A stretch of DNA of 64,000 nt from Polytrichum commune (GCA_950295325.1 OX485804.1:65944033-66008032), one strand, 5' to 3'; counted from the stretch's first letter, positions 1 through 10,933 are shown. Numbers and translations: made by a program. The notes: generated from the letters alone by a model not told the origin.

Positions 1-689
1 TATGTGTGGACATTTCAAGTACTAATCTACTTAGGAATCGGTTTCCGTACTCACTATGAGAAACTACCCACAAATCAAGATCACCTCCAAGTGGCACTTT
101 CTCTTTGTGACTCACATGATTAAGTAAATTGATGACTAATAGGAGATTTTTTTGGTTCCGTGTGTAGTGCCTCACATTGGGACCTCTCATTAAAACTTGA
201 CTCATTAGCATTAAGGTATTGCCTACCCCTCTTCCATGCCACAAAGATTCAACAAAAGAAAAAGGAAAAATCTCTTGCCACATGGTTCATGTTCTCTCTT
301 CTGTATGTGTTCTCTTATCTATGATCACCTTCCATTTTCTCAAGCAATAGGTGTTGTGGTAACTAGGTAACATGCTTCACACCAACCTTCCATTCTCAAG
401 TATCTAAGTGTTGGTGACAACAAACCTACTTGGTAGTCATTTTCCCTTCTTTCTAAAGGTAACTATCCACATGTTGGTTCATATTTACATGGTATCCAAT
501 AGAGTTCCCAAGCATTTAAACATTATTTAAAAAGATCCACTAATATCTATTTTTTGATGTTAAATATAAATAAATAAATGTTGAATAGTGAAAATACAAT
601 CAAAACAACTGCTATGATATAATCATAATCAATTTTTCTTATTGCAGTGGAGGATCTTACCATAAAATCCTATCTTAGGATCCTTTGAA
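1..689. other. AT-rich intergenic sequence, nothing recognised
   Basis: No coding potential, RNA gene or terminal repeats were recognised here. The stretch is AT-rich with stops in all frames. Confidence 0.5.
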
Positions 690-1215
690 TACGTGTTATA
701 ATTCTAGATGTGGACTTAGTCCAATTTTACATAAATATCAATTAAGGGACCTATATGACCATTTGATAAGTCAGAGAATCTTCACCTTGACAATGAATAG
801 GATATTCATAAAAGCTCCAATTTTTTGAGTAAAGTGGCTAGAAACTAACATTTAAGTATATTGAGACAAACCACTTGTCCAAAAATAATAAGCAATGTGC
901 AACTATGGGGACAAAAGCATCAAGTGACCATAGCAAAAACAACAAGTTCACAATAACCACAACTTCAAATGCTTGTATTCCATGTTCGCCAATCACCATA
1001 TTTGTGTAGTTTTACGATGTAGTGTACGTCATATTGGCAGTTGTAATTGTCCAAAATTCATGCATAAATCCAAATATGCTTATATCCTAGTTCTATAGAC
1101 CCAAATTAGATTTGCTAATCATCTTGCAGTAATTGTCTGGTGCATACCTAACGACGAGTGGGTGTGAAGAGAAAAATACAATCCGTTTAAGATTAGCTTA
1201 CCTTATGTTTAATTG
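690..1215 (+). repeat. Family A miniature element, long divergent variant
   Basis: Two blocks match the family A consensus. One, around 727-830, reads like 'gacctatatgaccatttgat' followed by 'aatcttcac.ttgacaatga'. The other, around 1088-1210, has the 'gatttgctaatcatcttgca' motif and ends near 'cttacctta'. About 250 bp of unrelated sequence separates them, so this is an old or interrupted copy. Confidence 0.45.
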
Positions 1216-1439
1216 CAATGAAACAAATCATCCCATTTGTCAATAAGAAAAGTACTAGGTAATGGGCATGGGAGTGCTATTATAGATGTTTGCATGATAA
1301 ATGCCATCACTGATGCTCAATACCTCATGTGATTGGATTTTGCGAGTTTCTCATCCCTGTGGTAATGGTTTCATCCTCTGCATCAATGGAATTTCAGGAG
1401 GAAATGTATTGCGGGATGTAAGAAATGCATAATAAACGG

Positions 1440-1540
1440 TTGGAGTTCAAGACTTCAGAAATAAAACTGATCATTTAAGAGGAATCTATGGAATGTACCT
1501 GAAATTAATGAAAGAAAATACCGAAAGATCACAACATGTA
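1440..1540 (+). repeat. Family C repeat, first segment of an interrupted copy
   Basis: The segment matches the copies at 47090-47290 and 21530-21800 ('ttcaagact', 'ccgaaagatcacaacatgta'). It stops inside the motif that elsewhere continues 'acatgtaaccggttgg'. The missing continuation resumes at 2308 and again at 2687. The copy was therefore split by the two insertions annotated at 1541-2307 and 2349-2686. Confidence 0.6.
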
Positions 1541-2307
1541 TAGTCTAACCTCGTTAATACGACACTCGTTTATACAACACCCTTGTCATTATGACACATT
1601 TTTGCGAGACCAAACTTTTTAGTTCAAAACTCCCTCTTTTATACGATTACGACACTCGATAATGTGACATTTAGAATCTCCGTTTGTCATATTAAAGAGG
1701 TAGTTAATGCTGAAATTCCTTTCATCTATGTTATGTACATCTAAAATAAATCCATTTTCACTTGGGAACTACTTGGGAACTTCACTTATCATTGGGAACT
1801 TCATGATAATTAGGGTTACTAGTGTAGAATATATATGATTAGGGTTAGAGTGGCCTCCTGCCTAGTATGTTGCCTTGTATAAGGATGATATAATATCACC
1901 AGTATCTTGATGCTAAATGTCATGCATCATTATTGTCTAGTTTCTTATTAGAGAACTCTTTATATTTTGGTGTTAATGAAATTAATAGGTTTCAAAAGTT
2001 AGTAGGGAATTTAGATAAGATGACAGTTGCTAACTTGGGTAGGCAACACCAAAGATCTTTGGACTCTTATTTCAAGAGTTCTTGAGAGTATTTGTATTTG
2101 TTTGGAGTTATAAGTTATTATTTCATACGATCTATATTGCTTAAACTTGTTGTATATATATTTTAAGCTCATATTACTTATATCTTCATATTCCCTCAAT
2201 AATACGACAACTTTACGCCATTCATCATATTAATGAGAAGATGACACCTCGATAATACGACTTTTTTGTGTGTTTCCCAAACATGTCATACTAAAGAGGG
2301 AGAATGG
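1541..2307 (+). mobile_element. Non-autonomous DNA element with pogo/mariner-like ends
   Basis: The left end reads CCTCGTTAATACGACA and the inverted right end reads CCTCTTTAGTATGACA, a 16-bp terminal inverted repeat with three mismatches. The element interrupts a family C repeat next to a TA dinucleotide. Blocks near both ends (1548-1705 and 2190-2307) share the 'taatacgac ... gtcatattaaagagg' theme. The middle (about 1785-2190) is unrelated and may be a further insertion. No transposase is encoded. Assignment to the TA-target Tc1/mariner/pogo group is inference. Confidence 0.5.
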
Positions 2308-2348
2308 TAACCGGTTGCACTTGGAAACACTAGGACCTTAACCGATTA

Positions 2349-2686
2349 CACTAAATAGGTAGATTAGTGTTGGAAACACTAATAGTCGACGAAAACGCTA
2401 AATGTAAATTGTCTCTATAGTGTTAGAACACTAAATGTCAACTCTAACACTATTTGTACCAAGTAGTAACTTTAAATATTTACATGAGCGCATTTAGTGT
2501 TAGATGATATTTTGTAAATCTTGGAATGAAGAATTGAAGGAAGAAGAATATGAGAACCTCGTAAAAGGTATAATTTGTTCAAACCCTATTCAAACACTAA
2601 TTGTAATATCAGTTGAAAATTAGTGTTTTAGGTAACTATTGCATCTAACACTAATCTTCATCTAACACTAATCTACCTATTTAGTG
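2349..2686. mobile_element. CACTA-type miniature inverted-repeat element
   Basis: The 338-bp element begins CACTAAATAGGTAGATTAGT and ends with the exact inverse (ACTAATCTACCTATTTAGTG), so its termini are CACTA...TAGTG as in the En/Spm superfamily. Inside both ends and through the body there are many short copies of AACACTAAT or its complement, which resemble the subterminal transposase-binding repeats of CACTA elements. It carries no coding capacity. It sits inside a family C repeat, about 770 bp upstream of the LIR1 start codon. The 3-bp target duplication is not clean. Confidence 0.75.
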
Positions 2687-3454
2687 TAGTGCCCAAAAAT
2701 AGACCCAGACACTGCCTAAAATTGAGCAGGATCCAACATTGAAATGAGAGGAAAAACTCGTGGCCACCTGTCAGGGGGTGCCAGGTGGCAGCCATGTGTG
2801 TTCGTCTCTCTCATCTCCTCATCCACCCCCTCCCTGTTCCCTGTGAACCGCAGAGCCCAAGAGCACCAGCTTTGCTTTGTCTCCCAAATCTCTGGATTCG
2901 TTTGAGAGCTCCTGCAATTTCAAAATCATCAAGGTACGAATTACTGTTCTCGTCGAGGTGCAGGACTAATTTGTGAATTCTGGCTTCTTCCTCATACAGA
3001 GCAGCTCCCTCTTATCTGCATTTGCATTTGTTTTCCTTGCAATGTCGACACGGAAACTTTTCGACATGGCATGTCTCCCTTCTCCAGGTGAGAATTTGTT
3101 CGTGTATATAACTGTACATTAGTTCCAACCCTTGAAATTCTTAGAAACTTTTGTAGCTTGGAACTCTTGAATTCTTGTATTGAGCAGCTCGTCTTTGCGA
3201 CCTCTGATGTCAGGGGTTTTGAACCGCAAGCGGCGTTACATTGTCCTTATCACATCGTTCTTCAACTTTTGAAGATTTGAGCCAAATTTTGCAGTGCATT
3301 CCGAGCTTCGAATTGCACGCTCTTGCATTTTACTCCAATTTCTTCGAACTTCGTCTCTGCATTGAATGGATGAAGTTTCTCTTTTCGCATCACTGACTCG
3401 GACGTCATTGAAATTTGTGTCGAACAGAGGTGCGGATAGTTCAGCGGAGACGAC
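2687..3454 (+). promoter_or_regulatory. Upstream region and 5' leader of LIR1
   Basis: After a short tail of family C (to about 2760), the sequence becomes less AT-rich and non-repetitive. Short paired motifs occur at 2760-2795: the palindrome GTGGCCAC, then CCACCTGTCA and GCCAGGTGGCA. A possible leader splice donor (aag|gtacga) lies at about 2933, and acceptor-like CAG/AG sites lie before 3455. No convincing TATA box or evening element was identified, so the transcription start is not placed. Confidence 0.3.
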
Positions 3455-3898
3455 ATGCAGACAGCTATGGCGATGGCTGTCAATATGGCCACAAGCTCCG
3501 TAGTAATCAATGCACCATCACGAGCAACATTCTCTAAGAACTGCACAACCTCCTCTTCGTCCTCTCTTAGCATCCCCAGGCGGTCCATGAGGGTTCAATC
3601 ACAGCCTACTAACCAAGAGTACGTCAACTATGCCGGCAAGAACTCCGTCTTCCCTGCGGAGGCATGCGATGAAGTTGGAGGAGATGCGTGCAATGTGGAC
3701 GGGGTTGGTCCAGAGGTGAAGCCCAAGGCGGCGGAGGCCGCACCACCGGCACCGAAAGCAGAGACCGATGGAACAAACCGAGTGTATGTGAATTATGCCG
3801 GGAAGAAGAGCGTGTTGGCAGGCGAGGCGTGCGATGACCTAGGAGGGGAGTTCTGCGAACCCGAGTACCAAGAAGGCGTGGGACCTGAGATGAAATGA
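3455..3898 (+). CDS. LIR1: Light-regulated protein 1 (LIR1), chloroplast precursor
   Basis: This is a 147-residue, single-exon reading frame. Residues 1 to about 45 are rich in Ser, Thr, Ala and Arg with almost no acidic residues, as in a chloroplast transit peptide. The mature part has two copies of the LIR1 repeat: residues 56-88 (YVNYAGKNSVFPAEACDEVG, then GDACN and a GPE end) and residues 111-146 (YVNYAGKKSVLAGEACDDLG, then GEFC and a GPE end). A Lys/Ala/Pro-rich linker joins them. Each repeat keeps its cysteine pair (C71/C79, C127/C134). In rice and Arabidopsis, LIR1 binds leaf-type ferredoxin-NADP(+) reductase, strengthens its attachment to thylakoid tethers such as TROL, and is light- and clock-controlled. 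That role is family knowledge, not read from this sequence. The length is close to the family norm. The ATG at 3455 is preferred because it gives the transit peptide. A tandem array starts about 60 bp after the stop. Confidence 0.93.
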   Translation: MQTAMAMAVNMATSSVVINAPSRATFSKNCTTSSSSSLSIPRRSMRVQSQPTNQEYVNYAGKNSVFPAEACDEVGGDACNVDGVGPEVKPKAAEAAPPAPKAETDGTNRVYVNYAGKKSVLAGEACDDLGGEFCEPEYQEGVGPEMK

Positions 3899-3956
3899 GA
3901 CTGGAGCTCACATCTGAGATATGCCATGGACGCTCCAGAAGGTAATGAACCTCTTC

Positions 3957-4757
3957 TTGTAGAATGCAGAGGTGAAGGGCGCCTAGTCGGTATTTGATTT
4001 ATGAAGAACGTGATTACCTTGTTGTATTTGTAGCATTGGAGGCATTTGTTGAGAATTCCGTAGAGATGCAATGGGGATGCAATAGGCACTTGTACGTATG
4101 AAGATGGTCGACGATTGTCTGTGATTTGTAAAAGACGTGACTAGTTGTATTTCTGTAGTATTGGAGACATTTGTTGATAATCCTGTAGAGATGCAATGGG
4201 GAAGCAGGCACTTGTGTGCATGAAGATCGTGGATGGTTGTCTGTATGTAATATATTGGTGTCAGATTTGTGAATGATGTGACTAGTATTTGTAGCATTGG
4301 AGGCATTTGTTGAGAATTCTGTAGAGATGCAATGAACTGCAATCGGCACTTGTGTGTACGAAGATGGTGGATGATTGTTTGTATGTTAGACAAGAACGTG
4401 TCCACAGTTTCTTGCTATTTAGAATGCAGAGGTTATGCATCTGAAGGGGGCCTATTTGATGTGCAGTTCTGAAAGATGTGTAGTATGGGGAGATAATGTG
4501 TACATTGGAGACGTTTGTTGAGAATTCTATAGAAATGCAATGGGGATGCAATCGGCACATGTGTGTGAAGATCGTGGATGGTTGTCTGTACGTAATATAT
4601 TGGTTTGAAGTTTGTGAATGATGTGACTAGTTGTATTGGAGGCATTTGTTGAAGAATCTGTAGAGATGCAATGTGACACAATGTGATGCAATTGGCACTT
4701 GTGTGTATGAAGATGGAGGATGATTGTCTGTATGTTGTCTGCAAGTCAAGAATGTTT
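3957..4757. repeat. Tandem repeat array directly downstream of LIR1
   Basis: Five degenerate copies of a roughly 75-bp core ('ttggaggcatttgttgagaa', then 'gtagagatgcaatggggatg', then 'ggcacttgtgtgtatgaaga') begin at about 4031, 4155, 4291, 4498 and 4631. A larger period is also visible: 'tagaatgcagagg' with 'tgaaggg.gcct' occurs at 3958 and again at 4420. The array probably lies in, or just past, the LIR1 3' untranslated region. Long minus-strand open frames across it come from the repetition and are not called as genes. Confidence 0.85.
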
Positions 4758-4759
4758 CC

Positions 4760-6019
4760 ACATTTTCTTGCTTTGTCCAAATTTCAAAAATCTTAAAAAA
4801 TTTCGTTTATTGTTTCTGTCTGTTGCTTCATCATCTAACTCAATAGGCTTCCATGTCCTTTGGCAGACGGGGGTAGGGCATGTTGGTTAGCTTTTCTTTT
4901 TGGTAGTTCTGACAGGGCTCGTATTTTTTTTTAAATTTTTTTTTAACTGCAGGATGTGTGATTTCGGTGGCTGTTGAGAATCAAATGAAGTTTGCAATGT
5001 GAACTGTAGGGTTACTCCACATCTTCTAAGAAGCTTTGGCAGGGGTTTGAAGTCAATTGTGAAATGTGAGGTAATTTGTACCAGGGAAGATTTGTTGCCA
5101 TCTTCCATTGTATACTGTGTAGAGTTATGTTATTCGAATCCAGACCTTTGGACACTATACCCCATGACAATGTGGAGTAAATCTATCTTTGTACATATCT
5201 TATATGTTTATGCATGCTGTTTACTTGGCTGGATGGTGTTGTTGTGCAATTCTAAACCTGTCATTCCCTGATCACACCAAAATTTCCGTCCGGTTCCAGT
5301 CGTGAAATTGTTGGAGATTATGTTGAGAAACAGATGCTGGCCCACCACTTTCCACACTATTACAGCCGGAGATGCCGATGGATGGTGTCTGAACTGGCTG
5401 GTGTGATCAGCCTCTCAGTCAACACCAGTAATTATCTGTATTCTCATCGATGTATCTCAAAAGTGCTTATTTTTATTTTGTCATACTGTATGACCATGTA
5501 TTGGTTGTTCACAACGGATACATGACATAGGCAGCACATGCAAGTCAATTTGGTCTGGTCCTAGTTGGTTCTGTGCACAATTTGAGATTAATCATAATTT
5601 GCGTATGTTCTCAAAAGTAATTAGAGTAATTGCACCTCAAATTGCTTTATAGATGCCCGTAATTCTGTAGAATGTGGACCATGGAGCCTTGCTGCTCAAC
5701 ACTTTTTGGCAATGTTTCCTTATACCCCTTTGGGGACAAGACAGTTTTGGTGGGTGGGTCATCTTCAATAGTGTTAGCTTGGCTTTATGTACCAAATTTG
5801 TGACCTGGCTTTGTAGACTGTCAAGACTGACCTCAATGGAACCATCAGTGAAGCTCACAAACCTTTCTAGTCTTGTTAATCTATGAATTATTGGACTGGG
5901 AGACTTGAATTTACAGTATGAATGGAGGAAGATTATGTTCTGTGTGAATGGTCAATAGATTTACTTGTAAAGTTCCTCGAAGAAGAGAGGGATGAAATCG
6001 CAGGTTTGAAGAGCTCATT
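4760..6019. other. Intergenic sequence, nothing recognised
   Basis: The region holds T-rich runs (4915-4945) and several short open frames of 60-90 codons that lack recognisable domains. No repeats shared with the rest of the window were noticed. Confidence 0.4.
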
Positions 6020-6440
6020 AGTTTGTTGTGTGTTGGAGCCTATTTTGAAAGTCGGTTGAAACTTCTTGGATCTCCTCTTGCCATCACAAAAACTTTGAGA
6101 GAACTTTAGGATGTACTATAGGGTTTACCCATGGGCTTTGCCACCTTAAATCTTGGACAGCTTCTACAAGGCTAACTTGGCCCAACCTAGTATGCCACAC
6201 TAGAGAGCTAGTTTTAGAAGCCTTAGGGTTAGTTTCCACATAGGGCGTTCGTCCACCAAATTTTAGTGGGCGAGCACCCTACATGGAAACGAACTCTTAC
6301 ACTACTCTACGAGCATGATAAAAAATTGCCTTCATAAAACTTGGGTGACTTTATGCATAATCTCTCAGACTCATGTTTTAGCCAACTCACTTGGAGATTG
6401 ATGCCAAGACTTTATGCATAACTCTAATGTGTGATATGTT
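6020..6440 (+). repeat. Family E repeat, copy 1
   Basis: The copy shares 'attttgaaagt', 'aacttcttgga.ctcctct', 'aaggctaacttggccca' and the 3' block 'acttgggtgactttatgc ... caactcacttggagattgat' with copies at 6500-7385, 10640-10920 (inverted) and 11150-11480. No coding sequence or clear termini were identified. Confidence 0.6.
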
Positions 6441-6605
6441 TTTTGCTTGTGTTTGCAATTCACTTTGACCACAATAGAGTTGTCCACAAAGTTTCCCAAA
6501 GAGGGACCAAACAAGGAGTTTGAATTCGTGGCGGAGCTTTATTTTGAAACATGGGTGAAACTCCTTGGACCTTCTCCTTCAAGGGAAGTTCAGAATATAA
6601 AATAA

Positions 6606-6781
6606 GGTCATAACATTATTTAGTAGTGTGCGTTTGTTCATGTGGGCCCAAAGAACTAAACTATGGATGGCATAGTTAGTACAAATTTAGTCTGAATTTG
6701 CACTAGCTGCGACATCCATAGTTTAATTCTCGGGGCCCACACGAATGAACGCACATTGCTTAATAATGTTATGGTTTGACC
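6606..6781. mobile_element. Family D fold-back MITE, copy 1
   Basis: The 176-bp element is one long imperfect palindrome. The left arm GGTCATAACATTATTTAGTA ... ttgttcatgtgggccc is mirrored by the right arm gggcccacacgaatgaacg ... taatgttatggtttgacc, around a small loop near 6690-6705. It is inserted in a family E repeat. A second copy lies at 13995-14169. Confidence 0.8.
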
Positions 6782-6840
6782 ATGGTATTTGTAACCCTAA
6801 ATCGTGGTTGGCTTATGCAAGGAGCTTGGTTCACCAATCC

Positions 6841-7190
6841 TAGTTACTCTAATCTCCCTAATATCATGCCTTTGGCAACCATAGCGCACATGGTATTAAG
6901 GGGGTCTGCAATGTTAACATGGATGTGTGATAATAGAGAATCAATGTAGCATGTGACATTATGGAATAACCCAAAGTCAACATTGCAATAATGACAATGT
7001 TGACAACATAATGCGTGCGAGCACGTGGTTTGAATTCTTTGGTGGATTATTTTAATGTCAAAACTTGTGATATATGAGAGAGAAATGTGATAACAAGGAG
7101 GAAGTTTTAAACTAAGTACATCCGTTCCCTACGGTTTGGGATATAAGAGAGGGAGTGACATTACAAAGGGAGACATTATGGAGGTTAGGG
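6841..7190 (+). repeat. Family F repeat or element, copy 1
   Basis: The copy shares, in opposite orientation to 10280-10620, 'ctccctaatatcatgc', 'aagtcaacattgcaataatg' followed by acaatgttgacaac, and 'atataagagaggg...gtgac'. It lies inside a family E copy, and at the 10-kb locus F sequence also abuts E sequence. E and F may therefore be parts of one composite element. Confidence 0.5.
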
Positions 7191-7385
7191 TTTTGGGCAA
7201 GTTAGAAAGTTGGTTTCTTTATAGTAGTCTTGGCCCCACTCCCTTAGCATGTTAATTTATTCTCTAATTAAGATGTGGGTCGCTTTATGCATGAGCTCTC
7301 AAACCCACCTTTTGATCAACTCATTTGGAGTTTGATCTAGAGACTTTAAAGAAAAACTTGAATGTGCACTTGAGGTATGCATTGG

Positions 7386-8749
7386 TTTACGTATGTTTTC
7401 CCTATTCTTGGTGATGGCTCCTTTGATGAAGTGAATGTACATGGAATGAGACTAGAATGGTCACAACTATGGATTGGATAACCATTGAGAGGAGAGTGGA
7501 TGACGAACTGTGGAAGTGTTAAGTCATCCACTTCCTCGAGTTGGTTATTGGTCATAACTGGTCTACTCATGGATGTAAATTATAGGTTATCAATGAAATG
7601 TTTTAATGTTGTATGCATGGATAGAAAACACAAGAGAGTTGTTGGATTTGCCCTCCACTTGGATGAGCAATTGGCTATGGAAGAAAATTGCATGGGGAGC
7701 TTGTGCCCTTGATGGGTAATTACATGTGATACGGTATCCAAGCAACGTAATTGTTCACAATTACACCTACCAATAGGGAGGATAAAGGGGTGATTACCAT
7801 GTAGATCCTACCTAGAATGGGGGGACTGAGGTAGAATGGGTAGGAAAGGGTCAAGTTTGGCGTTGGGGTCGATGCTTGGGTTGGCATGATTAGGGACTCT
7901 AAAACATATTGGGCCGTGTGACAACATTGGAATCCATTGGGTGTGGTAATATCAAGGCTTTTTTATGGCCCTTCTCATTCCAACATTAATGCCAAGTTTC
8001 CTATGACCTATATACCTTAACATCTCTTGGTCCTAGGTCAAATTTCCAGGTGCCGGCCATTTTGGTGAAGTATAATAGACTTCGACAATATCAGTGAGTC
8101 TTCAATTAATATCTCCAGGCATCTTGTTGGTTGAGCACTTCCATGTGAAGTAAGGGTGCCAACATATGAGAGAGTATATTTGCCTTGTTGTCAAACATGC
8201 AAGTTGGAATGTGGTTGCCATTGCTTGAAGTTATATGTTTATGTTAAAAAATTTAAATATGTTTATTGCTAATATGAAATTATGATTTTGAATTAGAGAG
8301 GTGGTCAAGTCCGCCTCCTCAAACTCCAACTACCCTCTACAATTTTGTTGGGTGGTCATTCTTGTTCTTCATGGAAAATTAACGAATACTTCAATGTGGG
8401 GGGGGGGGGGGGAGGGTGTGTTAGATTTTTGTCATCTAGTGATTTTCGCCGATTTGGCTAACACATGGAAGTGTGCCATTGGTCAATTTTGGTAAATTAA
8501 TTGAATGAGGATATGTGGCCAACTCTTTATGAAAAAAAATGTTGTAACCTTGACTTTGATTTTGTAATCCCCTGATATTAATCACATGTTTAGTGTCCAA
8601 ATAGAAGTGTCCATGATACCAGGCCCAAATTCTTTATTGATTTGGTGGCCGTGGTCCTTACAGTCATGACAGTCACCTCTTAACTTATCCATGCAAGGCT
8701 TGATGCGTAAAGGCCACAACCACACAAAGCTTGAGCTCATGGGGCTGCC
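7386..8749. other. Intergenic sequence with a G homopolymer
   Basis: Nothing coding was recognised. A run of 15 G residues lies at 8398-8412. Short open frames around 7485-7712 and 8301-8495 have no recognisable domains. Confidence 0.4.
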
Positions 8750-9020
8750 TTCTTTTGGGTATAGAAATGTTTGTTTTCAACTTTGATCCAAGACAAACAT
8801 ATTGTAAGATTTTAAATATGTCGATACTGAGTGGAGTCAAAAACAAACATTTTTACGGAAAGAAAAAAAAAGATGGACCAAATTGGAACCCAAGTTCCCC
8901 AAGGTTAGGCACATGTCATGGCCAAAACATCTCAACCTTGGCCCACCAATTTCTATTTTGAGAACTAGAACCTTCGCCCCTCCCTCAACTCTCCAACTAT
9001 GTGTGGCTACCTCTCCAAGC
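8750..9020 (+). repeat. Family K repeat, copy 1
   Basis: The copy matches 55960-56190 in the same orientation. Shared blocks include 'tttcaactttgatccaagac', 'gatggac.', 'agctccccaaggttgagcac' followed by atgtcaaggcc, and 'catgtgtggc'. It is non-coding. Confidence 0.55.
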
Positions 9021-10029
9021 TCATGGGGGATGCCACACACAACTTGAGCTCAAACTTGCAAGTTTGGTGGCCCAAGGTAGAAGAAGTTGGACCCATAAAC
9101 CTAAAATCAATGGAGCTTTGATTCCTTCCTTTTGGATTGCAGCTCAAGTTTGAATTCGGACATGAGAAAATCAAGGCTTAAAATTTTTCAAGTTTCAACT
9201 CACGCTAGTTTGAACTTGGATAATCAATAAACTAGAAACACGGACCAACTTTAGACCACAACTCCACCCTCTTCTTAGGCACATGTAGAGGCTCATATTC
9301 CTTTTCCTTGGCCCACCAAACTTGCTAGCTCAAGCTTGAGCTCGAGCTCAACTTTGTGCAAGGCAAGGGCATGCGTGCCAAATCATTTTTGACCAACAAA
9401 TGGCAAGACTCCCACCCTTGGAGTTTGGAGTTGGAGAATTCTTGTTCCAATCGCATTTAAATTTGGAAAGTCTCCATTGCAACTTGGCGTCTTCTACGGT
9501 TGTGAGGACTTTGTCATCCGGATAGACCTATTGAAATGCCGTTCACGCTTTCTTTGTTCAATGACGACTATATTTGGAACTTGGTTTTCTTGTTGACAAT
9601 AATAATCACGTTGTGTGTATTGGACCAACTACTTGGTGTTTCTTTCACACATCCTTTCAAAAGGGCTGCCGCCTTCGTGTTTGGTTTCCTTTGGATGACT
9701 ATACATGTGAACTATCTTCGATACCCAAGCGCCGGCGGTGGAGTGGCGGACTTGGGGATCATGTAACTAGGCTTAACCCTTGGTTTCCCTAAAACTAAAG
9801 AAATTGTGGGCTGCATATGCGGCCTAGACTAGCCAACTTTCAAGTTCATTTGTGCACTCTATTCAATAGATTCCATGCAACTTGCGCATGACACTTGAGA
9901 TGCCATTGAATTGGAAGAGCTCATTTTCACACCGGTAAGCTATGCATGCCCCCGAAAAGAGGGTGGTCAACATTTGCTTATAGATTCATGATTAGAGCTA
10001 TTCGTAAAGTGAAGTACACTTTAACCTCC
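9021..10029. other. Intergenic sequence, nothing recognised
   Basis: The region is rich in 'agcttgagctcaagcttg'-like palindromic words (about 9045-9355). No gene, RNA or element boundaries were recognised. Confidence 0.35.
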
Positions 10030-10630
10030 GTAATATCACCTTCCTTAATGTGACTCCCTCTCATACATCCCAGAACCCCTCGGGGGGTTCACTGGTGAAA
10101 ATCGTAGAACAACGTGCGATAAAAAAATAGGGTCCAATATATTCATTGTAGATAAATTTTGTAAAAAATGTACATGTAAAATAGGGGATTTTAAAATAGT
10201 GAAACATGTTTACATGTAAAATACCATCACCTTATAATCTTTTCTGCAAGGTAAATAACCCCCCCAATAAATAAGTCCCGAACGCACGTGTATGCAAAAT
10301 ATAAGAGGGAGTGACCCCCCCGAGCAGAACCCTAGGGAACGCATGTCCTCAATTCAAATATCCCTCCTCGTTATCACGTTTCCTTCTCACATGTCACGTA
10401 TTTTGACATTAAGGTTATCCACCAAAGAATCTAAACTACAAGCTCGCATACATCACGTTGTCATCATTGTCATTATTGCAATGTTGACTTTGTGTTATTC
10501 CGTACTGTCACACACTATGTTGATTCTTTATTAACATGCCTCCATGTTCACATTGCATACCCCCCAATATCACGTGCACGTTGGTTGCCACATGCATGAT
10601 ATTAGGGAGGTTAGGGCGTAGATAATACCA
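10030..10630 (-). repeat. Family F repeat or element, copy 2 (inverted)
   Basis: Positions 10280-10620 match 6841-7190 in inverse orientation, including 'cattattgcaatgttgactt' and the end 'gatattagggaggttaggg'. A related end fragment ('cctccgtaatatcacc', 'gactccctctcatacatccc') lies at 10024-10072. Confidence 0.5.
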
Positions 10631-10639
10631 TGGGTTTGG

Positions 10640-10920
10640 TCCCAAATTCTAAGTTTATGAGAATTAACACAAAGTCACCCAAGTTTTCTTGATGCTTAAA
10701 TTACCTGACACAAAGGGTGTTGTCAAGCTTCTAAAAACAAACTTTCTAGCTTTGTCCTACTAGGATGGGTGGGCCAAGCTAGCCTTTCATAGGCCAATCT
10801 GGAATTTAGGACAGTGGGTCATGTATGCATACTCTATCAAAGTTTGAGAGGTGGAAAGAGGAGGTCTCAAAAGTTTCACCTAACTTTTAGAATGGGCTTC
10901 AAAACACGACAACCTAATGA
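10640..10920 (-). repeat. Family E repeat, copy 3 (inverted)
   Basis: The reverse complement carries the family E blocks 'gttttgaagcccattc', 'cctcctctttcc', 'aaaggctagcttggcccacc' and 'aaaacttgggtgacttt', in the same order as at 6020-6440. Confidence 0.5.
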
Positions 10921-10933
10921 GCTTCTACCTAAT

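Larger units (their letters stand above)
6500..7385 (+). repeat. Family E repeat, copy 2, carrying two nested insertions
   Basis: Family E sequence occupies about 6520-6605, 6782-6840 and 7215-7385. It is interrupted by the fold-back element at 6606-6781 and by family F sequence at 6841-7190. The uninterrupted copy at 11150-11480 serves as the empty-site comparison: there 'aaatagggcatgaccc' runs straight into 'accctaaatcacgg'. Confidence 0.6.

Noticed and set aside
3624-4780. Several overlapping minus-strand open frames of 90-140 codons
   Set aside because: They run antisense to LIR1 and through the tandem array. The repeated peptides (CISTEFSTNASN-like) simply mirror the DNA repeat.
7485-7712. 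75-codon plus-strand frame
   Set aside because: No domain, no splice partners and no homologous copy. It is compatible with chance.
8398-8412. Possible G-quadruplex regulatory site in the 15-G run
   Set aside because: It is a single homopolymer, as seen at other places in the window (48157, 55447, 63630). It is more likely a slippage tract or a sequencing-sensitive run.
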